Assembly: GCF_002257665.1 (NCBI RefSeq)
Contig: NZ_MQWB01000001.1
Coordinates: 1,551,870 to 1,615,869, forward strand
Origin: Rubricoccus marinus
GTDB lineage: Bacteria; Bacteroidota; Rhodothermia; Rhodothermales; Rubricoccaceae
Direction: 5' to 3'
DNA: 64,000 nt
Positions within the stretch are counted from its first letter, which is position 1. Each line of letters begins with the position of its first letter. A program made the translations under genes and the position numbers. Below are positions 17,683 through 27,732 of this stretch, in pieces. Below the pieces are notes generated by a model that worked only from the letters and a program-made list of their open reading frames with translations, did no database searches and was not told the DNA's origin.

Positions 17683-18261
17683 ATGCACCGTCCCGTTCTC
17701 CTCGTTCCCGGCTTTCTCGACGGCCCGGCCAGCTTTCACCGCATGGCGCGGCACCTCCGCGACGCAGGCTTCGAGACGCACTCGATCCGTCTCACGCCGC
17801 GCCTGGCAACGTGCTCGCTGCACGATTTCGCGCAGCACCTCGCGCGAGAGGTCGACCGGCACGCCGGGGCCTCTGGCGAGGTGGACCTCGTCGGTTTCTC
17901 GATGGGGGGACTGGTCTCGCGCCTGTACGTGCAGCGTCACGGTGGCGCAGACCACGTGCGGCGGCTGATCACGCTCGCGTCTCCGCACGCGGGCAGCCAC
18001 CTCGCGCGCATGATGCCGCAAGAGGCCACGCGCCAGATGCGCCCCGGAAGCGAGCTGCTGACGGACTTAGAAGAGGACGTCGAGGTCCTTGAGCACGTGG
18101 ACCCCGTCTCGCTCTGGACGCCGTTCGACCTGACGGTCGTGCCGGGCGCCTCGGGCGCGCTGCCCGTCGGGACGAGCGAGTCGATTCCGGTCAAGGCGCA
18201 CCGCCTGATGCTTTACGATCAGCGCGTGCTGGACCGCGTCACAGAACTACTCCGCGAGTAG
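17683..18261 (+). CDS. Alpha/beta hydrolase, lipase-like
   Basis: A 192-aa alpha/beta hydrolase resembling short triacylglycerol lipase/PGAP1-type esterases. It begins with the oxyanion strand VLLVPGFLDG (residues 5-14), has the nucleophile elbow VGFSMGG (Ser about 72), an ITLASPHAGSHLA motif after it, and a late DLTVVPGASGALPVG segment with KAHRLML supplying a likely catalytic His. No signal peptide. It is small for the fold but the motifs are intact. The stop is followed after 2 nt by a repeat palindrome. Confidence 0.82.
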   Translation: MHRPVLLVPGFLDGPASFHRMARHLRDAGFETHSIRLTPRLATCSLHDFAQHLAREVDRHAGASGEVDLVGFSMGGLVSRLYVQRHGGADHVRRLITLASPHAGSHLARMMPQEATRQMRPGSELLTDLEEDVEVLEHVDPVSLWTPFDLTVVPGASGALPVGTSESIPVKAHRLMLYDQRVLDRVTELLRE

Positions 18262-18263
18262 CG

Positions 18264-18281
18264 GCCTCTGGCGCCAGAGGC
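18264..18281. terminator. Repeat palindrome between convergent genes
   Basis: GCCTCTGGCGCCAGAGGC starts 3 nt after the hydrolase stop and lies 52 nt past the end of the convergent M32 gene. Likely a bidirectional hairpin. Confidence 0.5.
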
Positions 18282-18333
18282 GGGGCCCATGATGGGGGGC
18301 ATGCACACGCCTCACTGTGAGAAAGCCGAACGT

Positions 18334-19887
18334 CTAGCCGTCCATCGCGTCTAGCGAGGAGGCCCAGCTGTCCCCATCGACGCCGTAGACGGCGTGGACC
18401 TTTTTCCGGGCGTAGTCCAGCCACGGGCCGGGGTCGAGGTCGGAGCCCGTGGCGTCGCGGAGGATCTGTGCGCCGGAGCGGGCGCGCCCAAAGCGGTGCA
18501 CGTGCTCGCGCAGCCAGCCGAGGATGGCGCCGTACTCGCCAGAGGCGATGATGGCCTCCATATCGCCGAGGTCCTGCGCCATCGCGTCCCAGAGCTGGGC
18601 GCTGATCAGCGTGCCGAGGGTGTAGGTCGGGAAGTAGCCGATCGCGCCGAGCGACCAGTGGATGTCCTGAAGGCAGCCGTCGCCCGCGGTTTCCGGCGTC
18701 ACGCCGAGCAGCGACTGCATGCCCGTGTTCCACGCTTCCGGCACGTCGGCCACGTCGAGGCGCCCCGCGATCATCTCGCGCTCCAACGTGAACCTCAAGA
18801 GGACGTGCAGGTGGTAGGTGATCTCGTCGGCCTCGACGCGGATCAGGCTGGGTTGCACGCGGTTGGTGGCGCGCCAAAGGTCGTCCGCCGTGAGGTCCAT
18901 CCACGTGCCGATGCGGTCCTGGAAGTCCGCGAAGTGGCGGCGCCAGAACGGACGGCTGCGGCCCACCTGGTTTTCCCACAGCCGGCTTTGGCTCTCGTGG
19001 ATGCCCAACGAGGTGCCGTCCGCCAGAGGCGTCCGCGCGAGCGCGGGGTCGATGCCCTGCTCGTAGAGCGCGTGTCCGGCCTCGTGGAGCGTACCGTAGA
19101 GCGCCGTGGGAAAGAAGTTGGGATCGACGCGCGTCGTGATGCGCACGTCGTCGATGCCGAACGAGGTCGTGAAAGGGTGCGCGGAGAGGTCCTGGCGGCC
19201 TCTGGCGAAATCGTAGCCGAACTGCTGCGCGACTTCGAGGCCGAGCTCCCACTGCACGCCTTCGGGGACGTAGCGGTACAGTGGCTCGTCATGGACGGGC
19301 GGCCGCGAGGCGGCGTGCTCCACAAGGGGCACGAGTTCGGCGCGCAGCGCTCGGAAGACCTCGGCGACGTCGGCGGTCGAGGCGCCGTGCTCGTACTCGT
19401 CTAAGAGGGCGTCGTAGCGGGCGTCGGCAGGTTCAGGCGTGTAGTCCGGGCCGCGTTCCTCTTGGAGGACGGGGCGCAAGAGGTCCGCCTTCTGGATGCT
19501 GAGGTCCAGGATGCGCTGGAGGTGGGGCGCGAAGTGGCTCCAGTCGCTCTGGACGCGCGCCTCGGCCCAAACGCCTTTGGCTCGGCTCGTGGCCTCGGCC
19601 ATCTCGGCCACGAGGTCCGCGGGCAGGCGCGTGGCGCGTGCCAAGTCGCGGCGCGTCACGAGGATGAGTGCTTCGTCCAACTCACCGCGGGCGTTGGCGG
19701 AATCCAATAGCTGCGCAGTCTCGCCAGAGGCGAACAGCTCGTGCGCGAGGCGCCGGACGGTCGAGATCTGGTGCGTGCGGCCCTCGGCGCTGCCTTCGGG
19801 CATGTGCGTTTCCTGATCCCACTCCAGCACGGCGGCGGTGTGGCGGAGGTCCTGGATGGTGGCGAGGTGGGAGCGGAGGGCGTCCAT
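18334..19887 (-). CDS. M32 carboxypeptidase (Taq type)
   Basis: A 517-aa zinc carboxypeptidase of family M32, close to the usual length of about 500. The zinc motif HEAGH (in LHEAGHALYEQG) is near residue 267, with a downstream Glu in GIHESQSRLWENQVGRS. The N-terminal start MDALRSHLATIQDLRHTAAVLEWDQETHMP is typical for the family, so the ATG at 19887 is chosen. It removes C-terminal residues from peptides, with broad specificity in characterised members. A cytosolic housekeeping peptidase; the gene appears to be monocistronic. Confidence 0.95.
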   Translation of the reverse strand: MDALRSHLATIQDLRHTAAVLEWDQETHMPEGSAEGRTHQISTVRRLAHELFASGETAQLLDSANARGELDEALILVTRRDLARATRLPADLVAEMAEATSRAKGVWAEARVQSDWSHFAPHLQRILDLSIQKADLLRPVLQEERGPDYTPEPADARYDALLDEYEHGASTADVAEVFRALRAELVPLVEHAASRPPVHDEPLYRYVPEGVQWELGLEVAQQFGYDFARGRQDLSAHPFTTSFGIDDVRITTRVDPNFFPTALYGTLHEAGHALYEQGIDPALARTPLADGTSLGIHESQSRLWENQVGRSRPFWRRHFADFQDRIGTWMDLTADDLWRATNRVQPSLIRVEADEITYHLHVLLRFTLEREMIAGRLDVADVPEAWNTGMQSLLGVTPETAGDGCLQDIHWSLGAIGYFPTYTLGTLISAQLWDAMAQDLGDMEAIIASGEYGAILGWLREHVHRFGRARSGAQILRDATGSDLDPGPWLDYARKKVHAVYGVDGDSWASSLDAMDG

Positions 19888-19995
19888 GCGCGGTGGGCTG
19901 TGGTCAAGAGAGCGGAACGTACCGCCAGTGTCCAAGCCTCTGGCGGCACTCCGGCCTCGCCAGAGGCGAAGACGGTGTGGAGGGCCGCGCACGTC

Positions 19996-20027
19996 TTGAT
20001 GGAGGCTCGCCGTGCGCCGTAGTTTGG
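19996..20027 (+). promoter_or_regulatory. Promoter of tRNA-Thr
   Basis: TTG at 19996-19998, 21 nt, then TAGTTTGG at 20020-20027, ending 21 nt before the mature tRNA. This is the spacing of the Bacteroidota TTG-N(17-23)-TAnnTTTG promoter. The best two-part promoter on the plus strand. Confidence 0.65.
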
Positions 20028-20048
20028 CGGACCCTCCCCGGAGGACGC

Positions 20049-20121
20049 GCCATTGTAGCTCAGTTGGTAGAGCAGCTCATTCGTAATGAGCAGGTCACCG
20101 GTTCAAGTCCGGTCAATGGCT
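20049..20121 (+). tRNA. tRNA-Thr (anticodon CGU)
   Basis: Complete cloverleaf: acceptor GCCATTG/CAATGGC, D stem GCTC/GAGC, anticodon stem GCTCA/TGAGC with loop TTCGTAA (anticodon CGT at 20082-20084), T stem ACCGG/CCGGT with loop TTCAAGT, discriminator T. The CCA end is not encoded. It reads ACG codons. A two-part promoter precedes it and an intrinsic terminator follows, so it is a single-gene unit. Confidence 0.97.
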
Positions 20122-20124
20122 CCC

Positions 20125-20157
20125 ACGCCCCTCGTGTTTTCGCGAGGGGCGTTTTTT
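20125..20157 (+). terminator. Rho-independent terminator of tRNA-Thr
   Basis: A perfect 10-bp stem (ACGCCCCTCG with CGAGGGGCGT), an 8-nt loop, and a T6 tract. The clearest classical terminator in the window, and not built from the dispersed repeat. Confidence 0.95.
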
Positions 20158-20279
20158 GTGCGGTCGCGAGGTTGAACCCCGGGCCTCTTGCGCCGGGGCT
20201 CTTCGATATTCGTTCGCCACGGCGACTGATTCAGGGAGGCGCTTCGGGCGATTAGAGCGAACGCGCGCCGTTTACGGAG

Positions 20280-20753
20280 CTAGTTCCGCTTGCGGCCTCG
20301 GCGTTGCTCGCGGCGCCCGTTGTTGCCAGAGGCCCGGCCGGTGAGCACGCGGTACTCGCGGACCTGACTGCGACTCAGGACGCGCTCAATCCGCTTGTCA
20401 GCGTCGCGCCAGAAGCGCTCCACGGTGCGGTCCGCGTACCGGTCGGTGCGCATGCGGCGGGGGAACGGGTACGTGTTGCGACGGTCGCGGCGGAGGCGAT
20501 CGCCGCGCTCTTCGAGGATGCGCCGGATCTGGCGCTCGTCGTTGTCGCTGAGGCGGAGTTGCCGGTCGAGGAGTTGAGCGTAGGCGCGGGCGTCGCGGTC
20601 GAGCCGGTTCCAGGCGCGGTTGTCGGAGCGGCGCTCCACCTTGCGGTTCTGGGCGCGGCGGGTGTCCGGGAGGCGCTGAGAAAGGATGTCGCTGCAGCCG
20701 CTAAGCGCGACGAGGGCAGCGAGGCCGAATGGGAGGAGGGCAGAGCGGGTCAT
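20280..20753 (-). CDS. Spy/CpxP-like basic lipoprotein
   Basis: A 157-aa lipoprotein with leader MTRSALLPFGLAALVALSGC and probable lipidation at Cys20. The mature part is very Arg-rich and helical. The pattern LLDRQLRLSDNDERQIRRILEERGDRL followed by DADKRIERVLSRSQVREYRVL recalls LTxxQ/Spy-type periplasmic chaperones (two helices ending in an SxxQ...Y motif), but the match is loose. A repeat copy encodes Ala-Ser-Gly near the C-terminus. Function is not established; a role in envelope stress or metal response is a guess from the fold. Confidence 0.65.
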   Translation of the reverse strand: MTRSALLPFGLAALVALSGCSDILSQRLPDTRRAQNRKVERRSDNRAWNRLDRDARAYAQLLDRQLRLSDNDERQIRRILEERGDRLRRDRRNTYPFPRRMRTDRYADRTVERFWRDADKRIERVLSRSQVREYRVLTGRASGNNGRREQRRGRKRN

Positions 20754-20971
20754 AGGAGTAGAATGTGCGGGCCGGGGAAGGCACGGTCCTGAGACGCGCG
20801 AGAGCCGCTCCGAGTCACACGCCTCTGGCGCGATCCCTTTCCAAGAGACTCTTGCGCCAGAGGCCGTCCCCCGCGTGGGTCCCTAACGATTGCGGCCGCC
20901 CCGGGACGAATCCCGGCGGCGGCCGCGTGCCTCTGGGGGCGTTTCGTCAACGCCCGTTTGGAACCGAGGTT

Positions 20972-23380
20972 CTACCTCACCACGGTCAGGCGTTGGGTCA
21001 GGCGCTGCGCACCTGTCTGCATCACAATGATGTACGAGCCCGCTGGCACGCTCCGGGCGTCGAACGCGACGTCATGCTCGCCGGCCTCGGTCTGGCCGTC
21101 GTGCAGGACGGCGACCTCGCGGCCGAGCACGTCGTACAGCGCCACGCGCGCCTCGCCGGCCTCCTCTAGAGAGAAGACGACGCTGCTCGCGCCAGAGGCG
21201 GGGTTCGGACGAGGGACTTCCAGGCCGGTTACCAGCGCGGCCTTCGCGCTGACGCCGGTGATCACGTCCGAGGCCAGACCCTGAGGCGCTTCCGCCATCG
21301 GGATGCCTTCCTCACCGTCCGCCACGAGAAGCGGCCGATCCGCGAAGTACGCGAAGCGCGTCACCCGCCAGCCGTAACCCGTCACGGAGTAGTCCGAGAC
21401 GAAGTTGATCTTCAACTCGGAGTCGTCCACGATGGCCCAGAACGCAGACTTGGTGCCCGTGTAGGTCGCCGTGGTCTGGTTGGAGCCGTTCTTCATGTAC
21501 ACGAAGTCGTAGTTGTTCTCCAGCTCGAAGCGCTCGAAGTACGCCGCCACGCGGCTCGCGCCAGGCTTGGAGTACACGTTGGTCGTGTTGGTGTTGTTGG
21601 CGTAGTTGTGCGCGCTCTCGACGGTGATCGTCTCGTAGCGCCACTCCGGCGTGCCCCCGCTGGGAGGCGTGCCGCCGCCGCCAGAGGCGCCGGAACCGAT
21701 ACCGACAGCCGCCCACGCGTTCTGCACAGCCGCGTACTCCGCGCCGCCGGACCCGTAGAGGTCGGCCGTAGCGGAAAGCGTGCCCTGACGGGCGCCCGCG
21801 AGGTTGGTGGAGGACGTGAAGTACTGCGTGAGGGCGCGGTACCAGATCTTCTCCGTCTTGGCGCGGCCGATGCTCGCAACGGTGACGCCGCGGAACGTGC
21901 CGCCAGCGGCCATGAGGTAAGCGGCCTTGTTCGGGATCCCGGAGTTGATGTGCACACCTCCGTTGTCCTGGCTGCCGGTGTAGCGGTCCGCGTAGTTGTC
22001 GGGCTGGTTGCCCTCTGGCGGGTTGGCGAGGTTGCGGAGTGCGTCTCCGGAGACGCCCGGCGTGTAGCTCAGCTCACCCAAGCGCCAATCGTCGCGGTCC
22101 ACCATGACGGCCATGATGTCGGAAACGGCCTCGTTGAGGGCACCGCTCTCGTTCTGGTAGATGAGGCCGGCGGTCGCGCCCGTGACGGCGTGCGTGAGTT
22201 CGTGAGCCACGATGTCCAGGTCGACGAGCGCCTGGAACTGCGAGCCGTCCCCGTCACCGTACACCATCTGCTGACCGTTCCAGAACGCGTTGTTGTAGTT
22301 CACGCGGTGGTGGACCGTGCTCGTGATGTTGGCCCCGGCTCCGTTGTAGGAGTTGCGGCCGTGCGTGTTCTGGTAGTAGTCGTAGACGGTAACGGCACCG
22401 TAGTGGGCATCAACGCCCGCACGGGCAGCCGTGTCGGTGAAGTTGTTGTCCGTGTCCGTGATGTACGAGCCCGGGAGGCTGGTCCCGTTGTTGCCCGTCA
22501 TCGTGCGGATGTAAGACGGGCCGCGCGTGGTGTCGTAGAGGTAGTAGGTGCCTCCAGACGAGTACGTCGGGATCGTCCGGCTTCCGCCGAAGGTGCTGGT
22601 CCCCGATCCGACCTCTGGCGCGACAGATGCGAACACCATCGGTGCTGCGGGCGCGTCGAAGGTGTGGATGGTGTTGTAGCGGTCGATCACCTGGCCGGTC
22701 TGGGCGTCCACGAAGACGTTCCAGTTGGCAGGCGTCGGGGCGTCCACGAAGAGCTGCACGCGGTAGGCGAGCAGGTAAGTGCCATCGTGGGGGTACACGA
22801 CGAGGTCGGCCTTGGGCGTCCAGTCCATCGGCTCGTGGCCGAACTCGTCGGCGCCAGAGGCCGATTTCCGCTCGGTCACTGGGCCGAGCACGGCACGGGC
22901 GCTCGCAAGCGCGCCGCTGGCGCCGAGGGCAGGCCGCGTCGCGACGAGGTCCGCGTCGGGGTGGAGCGTGCCGCCGTAAGCGTAGACCTCGCCGCCTCGC
23001 GAGAGGTGCAGGGCCGCGTCGCCGCCGAAGACGGGCACGCCGTCCACGGTCTGCTGCACGCGGACGTGCGTCAGGCCGAGGTCGTCGGTCTCGACCGAGG
23101 TGGTCACGATGTCGTCGGGCTCGACGCGGAACAGGCCTTCATTAGCGGCGAAAAAAGAAGCGGGGGCGTTGGTTTTGGCTGTCACCGTGCCGAGGCGGCC
23201 GGCGAGGTAGGTGGGGACGCCAGAGGCGTCGCTCCATTCGATCCGCTCGACGTCCGAGCGGCTGAAGGCGGCGCCTTCGAGGGGGGCTTTGTCCTGGGCG
23301 AAGGAGGGAGACGCGAGCAGACCGAGGGCGGCGCCATAAAAGGCGCGGCGGGTCCAGCGTCCGACATGCTCAATGGGCAT
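20972..23380 (-). CDS. M4 (thermolysin-type) secreted metalloprotease with T9SS tail
   Basis: An 802-aa exported zinc endopeptidase. Order: signal peptide (cleavage near SFA-QD, about residue 29), FTP/PepSY propeptide (about 40-210), M4 catalytic domain with HELTH near residue 390 and the downstream ligand in NEAVSDIMAV, a beta-rich region, then a T9SS type A sorting domain (PRPNPASGASSVVFSLEEAG...FDARSVPAGSYIIVMQ...LTVVR). Probably autoprocessed, secreted through the outer membrane, and used to digest external protein. The leader contains TRRAFYG, which resembles a twin-arginine motif, unusual for M4 enzymes. It opens with ATG 23380; the upstream gap has several inverted repeats. Confidence 0.95.
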   Translation of the reverse strand: MPIEHVGRWTRRAFYGAALGLLASPSFAQDKAPLEGAAFSRSDVERIEWSDASGVPTYLAGRLGTVTAKTNAPASFFAANEGLFRVEPDDIVTTSVETDDLGLTHVRVQQTVDGVPVFGGDAALHLSRGGEVYAYGGTLHPDADLVATRPALGASGALASARAVLGPVTERKSASGADEFGHEPMDWTPKADLVVYPHDGTYLLAYRVQLFVDAPTPANWNVFVDAQTGQVIDRYNTIHTFDAPAAPMVFASVAPEVGSGTSTFGGSRTIPTYSSGGTYYLYDTTRGPSYIRTMTGNNGTSLPGSYITDTDNNFTDTAARAGVDAHYGAVTVYDYYQNTHGRNSYNGAGANITSTVHHRVNYNNAFWNGQQMVYGDGDGSQFQALVDLDIVAHELTHAVTGATAGLIYQNESGALNEAVSDIMAVMVDRDDWRLGELSYTPGVSGDALRNLANPPEGNQPDNYADRYTGSQDNGGVHINSGIPNKAAYLMAAGGTFRGVTVASIGRAKTEKIWYRALTQYFTSSTNLAGARQGTLSATADLYGSGGAEYAAVQNAWAAVGIGSGASGGGGTPPSGGTPEWRYETITVESAHNYANNTNTTNVYSKPGASRVAAYFERFELENNYDFVYMKNGSNQTTATYTGTKSAFWAIVDDSELKINFVSDYSVTGYGWRVTRFAYFADRPLLVADGEEGIPMAEAPQGLASDVITGVSAKAALVTGLEVPRPNPASGASSVVFSLEEAGEARVALYDVLGREVAVLHDGQTEAGEHDVAFDARSVPAGSYIIVMQTGAQRLTQRLTVVR

Positions 23381-23774
23381 GGAGGGGGGAGCTGATGGTG
23401 GTGGTCAGGGGCCGCTCGCGGATGGCGCCTGTGGGACGGCGCCGTCCAAGCTCCCACGCTCGGCGAGTGGCTGTCCTGATTTACCCTTCGATGTTCCTCC
23501 CTGCAACCTGCATGATGGATTCACAGACCGGGGCACCGCCCGTTGCCCTCCCTCATGTTTCCATCATGTGACCTCTGGCGTCCCTAATGGCCGATGGAAA
23601 CGCTTGCACATGCTATTGTGCAGAGATGGTGAAGCGTGAAAATAAATCCCGAGCCGTCGGTCCGTGTAGGAGTAAACCGGACATATCCGGCTTCTAAACG
23701 GCAGGATTCAGAAGCAAGACGGCCCGTGATTCCACCGCGCCGGACGTGCGCAAGAGGCCTCTGGCGAGTCGGAG
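23381..23774. other. Intergenic region with inverted repeats
   Basis: 394 nt without a convincing gene between the M4 protease start and the DUF58 gene end. It is locally richer in A/T (AAAATAAAT at about 23639). Inverted repeats seen: TTGCACA-N6-TGTGCA at about 23604-23623, CCGGA-CATA-TCCGG at 23677-23690, and the arms CATGATGGA / TCCATCATG about 50 nt apart near 23510-23570. These could be operators for the protease or parts of its leader. No good -7 box for the protease was found. Confidence 0.4.
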
Positions 23775-25315
23775 TCAGAACGACCCGCGGGCCTTGAGCG
23801 CGATGTACCGGTTCACGGCGTCCACGGTCAGGTGCTCGGGCGAGGTCAGGATGGAGCCGATGCCGCGGCGCTCCAGGGTCCGGGCGATTTCTCGCTTCTC
23901 CATCGCGAGCGTTTCCGCCGTGGTCTTGACGTACACGTCCTCCAGTCGCTCGGCGGGCGTCTCCAGTAGTTCGCGGATGCCGCTGTTCTCGAAGAGCACG
24001 ACGACGAGCCGGTGCTTTCTCGCGATGCGGGCCAAGTACGGCAACTGCCGCTCCAGTCCGGCCCGCGTATCGAAGTTGGTGAACAGCAAGATGAGCGACC
24101 GCCGCTTCAGCCGGCTGCGGACGGCGGCGTAGAACGCCTCGTAGGAAGGGTCCCGGTAGGACGGCCTCTGGCGGTAGAGCGACTCCAGCACGCGCGAGAG
24201 CTGCCCACGCCCGCGGTCGGGCGCGACAACGGTGCGGACCTCGTGATCGAACGTGACGAGCCCGGCCTTGTCAGCTTTGATAAGGGCCGTATTGAGCAGC
24301 ACGAGGCTCGTGTTGACAGCGTGATCCAGAAGCGTGATGCCTTCAAAGGGCGAGCGCATAGCGCGGCCCATGTCGAGCGCGGCGACGACGGGCTGCGCCC
24401 GCTCCTCCTCGTACTGGTTAACGAGAAGCGATGGGCCTCCGCCAGAGGCCATCCCGCGCCGGGCGGTGGCTTTCCAGTTGATCGTGCGGCGGTCATCGCC
24501 CGGAACGTAGGTGCGCACTTGGTCGAACTCCATCGTCTGGCCCAGGCGCCGGACGCGCTTCAAGCCCGCCTCTTCCAGCCGGTTGCTCTCGGCCAGGAAG
24601 GCATACTTCCGCATCTGGATGATGGACGGGTACACCTTGACTTCCTGGGGCGGAACGGCCCGGAAGCGGCGGTTGATGAGCCCGATGGGCGTGGCCGCGA
24701 ACAGGTTGAGGTGGCCGAACCCGTAGACGCCGCGCTCGGTCGGGCGGAGGGAGTACGTGCGCCTCTGGCGAGCGCCTTCAGCGCCGCGCGCCGCCAGAGG
24801 CAGGAGGTCTCCGGTGTCCCGCTTCTGAAACTGAACGGGCGCCTCGTCAATGATGCGGGCTGAAATGGGTGTGCCGTAGCGGTTTTCCACATTGAGGGCG
24901 ACCTCGTTCTCGTCGCCCATCGAAAGCTTGTCTTCGACCGCACGCGTGGCGACGAGTCCGCCTTTGCGCGTACCCCAAAGCAAAAGCGCGTCCGCGAGGA
25001 GCAACACGGCCAGCGCGAACGCCATCGCTTTCGCAGCCCACAGCAGAGGCGGCCAGAAAAACGCGACCACGAACACGACGACGAGCGCCGTCCCGACCTG
25101 GAAAAATCGAGCGGGTAGAAACAGGTCGCGGAACGGCCCCAAGGGGAACGGCTTGCGAGGGGCGCGCGGCGTAGGTGTAGGCCTGGCGGATCTCGCTCTC
25201 GCGCCAGAGGCGGGGCGTGGGCCGCCGTCCGGCCTCGGGCGCGGTTCCCGTTGGCGCGAGGGCCTCTGGCGAGGATTCGGCTGGTTGCGCGCGCGTCGGC
25301 GCCGGTCGTAGCCGC

Positions 25316-25319
<4 letters not shown>
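23775..25319 (-). CDS. DUF58 domain-containing protein
   Basis: A 514-aa membrane-anchored protein. An Arg/Pro-rich tail of about 65 residues precedes two transmembrane helices (ALVVVFVVAFFWPPLLWAAKAMAFALAVLLLADALLLW). A beta-rich region follows, then DUF58 with EFDQVRTYVPGDDRRTINWKATAR (about residues 265-288) and a vWA-like C-terminal half (PVVAALDMGRAM, LILLFTNFDT). DUF58 proteins are regularly paired with MoxR ATPases. The start overlaps the MoxR stop by 4 nt, confirming an operon. Repeat copies fall in the disordered N-terminus. Role, probably in envelope or respiratory complex assembly, is inferred from context only. Confidence 0.92.
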
Positions 25320-26380
<1,061 letters not shown>

Positions 26381-26406
26381 GAAGTCGGAGGGGAAGGGGT
26401 GGGAAG

Positions 26407-27732
26407 CTAGCGGGCCTCTGGCGCGAGAGCGGGCGCGGCGGCCCCGTCACCCGAAGGCTCGCGCGTGTCTTCGCCAGAGGCGGACGTTCGCGCGGGCGCG
26501 TCGAGGTGGCGGAAAAAGCGGTCGAGCCGTGCGTCGAGGTCGACGAGGTCGGCGCCGTGGGGCGCGCTCTGCTTGCCAAGGCGGCGGAGCACGGCAAACA
26601 GCGCCAGGCCTTCCTCTTCGGGCACACCAGCGCGGCGGGACGCTCGGCGAGCCGCGTCGGCGGAGAGGTCCGGGGCGGACATTCGCAAGCGGGTGCGGAG
26701 CCGGTCGAGAAAGACGCGCCTCTTGCGCTTGAACAGCGCGCGAGAATCGCCGTGCGTGAAGTGCAGCCGCCCGACGGTCCGGGCAAACTCGCGCTGCGCG
26801 TTGGGCGGCGGCTTCACGGTCGGGATGGCGCGCTGCCAGCGCCGGCCTCTGAAGAGGATGAGCAGAATGATGAGCAGTAGGCCCAGCCAGTAGGCCCACG
26901 CGAGCGCGGGTGTTTGCAGCACGAACCGCAGCGGCGTCTGCGCCTGCGCGCGGTACGGCTTGGTGTAGTCGTCCCAGAACACCGGCTGCGACGGGAGCGC
27001 CGCCAGAAGCCCCGCGATGTACGCCTCGCCATCGCCCTCGCCGGTAAGGGCGGCGTTGGTCAGCGCCAGCGGCGCCGAGTGTACGAGCACGGTTCCACGG
27101 CCGTGCCGGATGCGGACGTAGTTGGGGTCTTCCTCGATGTTGTCGCTGTCGTGCTGCGTCCCCAGGAGTTCCGTGCGCGAGGAGTCCAGGCCGTAGAGCG
27201 TCGCGCGGTTGACGGTGAACGGGAAGCCATAGGTGCCGTCCACGCCAGAGGCCCAGAGGTCCAGGCTGTCGTCGACCGAGAGGTCGTTGCGCTGCAACCA
27301 GGGGAGGTCGTCCTCCCACTCGGTGCGGACCCCGCGCAGCTCGCCGCGCGAAGAGTCCGCGGTGCCGAGCGAGTCGAACATCGCGCCGCCGAGCACGTGC
27401 GCCGAGACGAAGACGGTGTTGCCTCTGGCGACGTACGCCAGAAGCCGCGAGGCCTCGTCCGGGTCGGGCGCGAAGGCACGCGAGACGAACATGTATGTCG
27501 TGCCCGCCCGCGTGGTGTCGGCGAGGAACTCGAAAGGAGGCTCGTCTACGGGCGTGACGGTCGTGCCCAGCCATTCCGGCAGCGAGGCGTAAAACACCTC
27601 GGCGTCGAACGGGGCGCTGCCCTCGCGCTCCAGGCGGATGCGCGTGTCTAGTTGGGTCGGCGCCGTGAGGATGACGAGGGCGAGGAGCCCGCCGCCGCAG
27701 AGGACCAGCCAGAGAAGTGCGCGTCCCTTCAT
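26407..27732 (-). CDS. DUF4350 domain-containing membrane protein
   Basis: A 441-aa protein with an N-terminal signal anchor (ALLWLVLCGGGLLALVILTAP), an extracytoplasmic DUF4350 region (SLPEWLGTTVTPVDEPPFEF...YMFVSRAFAPDPDEASRLLAYVARGNTVFVSA), a second helix (AWAYWLGLLLIILLILF, about residue 275), and a basic cytoplasmic tail rich in Arg. It fits its place between DUF4129 and MoxR in this conserved cluster. Start ATG 27732 overlaps the DUF4129 stop by 4 nt. Its last residues (LAPEAR) are encoded by a repeat copy. Biochemical role unknown. Confidence 0.85.
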   Translation of the reverse strand: MKGRALLWLVLCGGGLLALVILTAPTQLDTRIRLEREGSAPFDAEVFYASLPEWLGTTVTPVDEPPFEFLADTTRAGTTYMFVSRAFAPDPDEASRLLAYVARGNTVFVSAHVLGGAMFDSLGTADSSRGELRGVRTEWEDDLPWLQRNDLSVDDSLDLWASGVDGTYGFPFTVNRATLYGLDSSRTELLGTQHDSDNIEEDPNYVRIRHGRGTVLVHSAPLALTNAALTGEGDGEAYIAGLLAALPSQPVFWDDYTKPYRAQAQTPLRFVLQTPALAWAYWLGLLLIILLILFRGRRWQRAIPTVKPPPNAQREFARTVGRLHFTHGDSRALFKRKRRVFLDRLRTRLRMSAPDLSADAARRASRRAGVPEEEGLALFAVLRRLGKQSAPHGADLVDLDARLDRFFRHLDAPARTSASGEDTREPSGDGAAAPALAPEAR

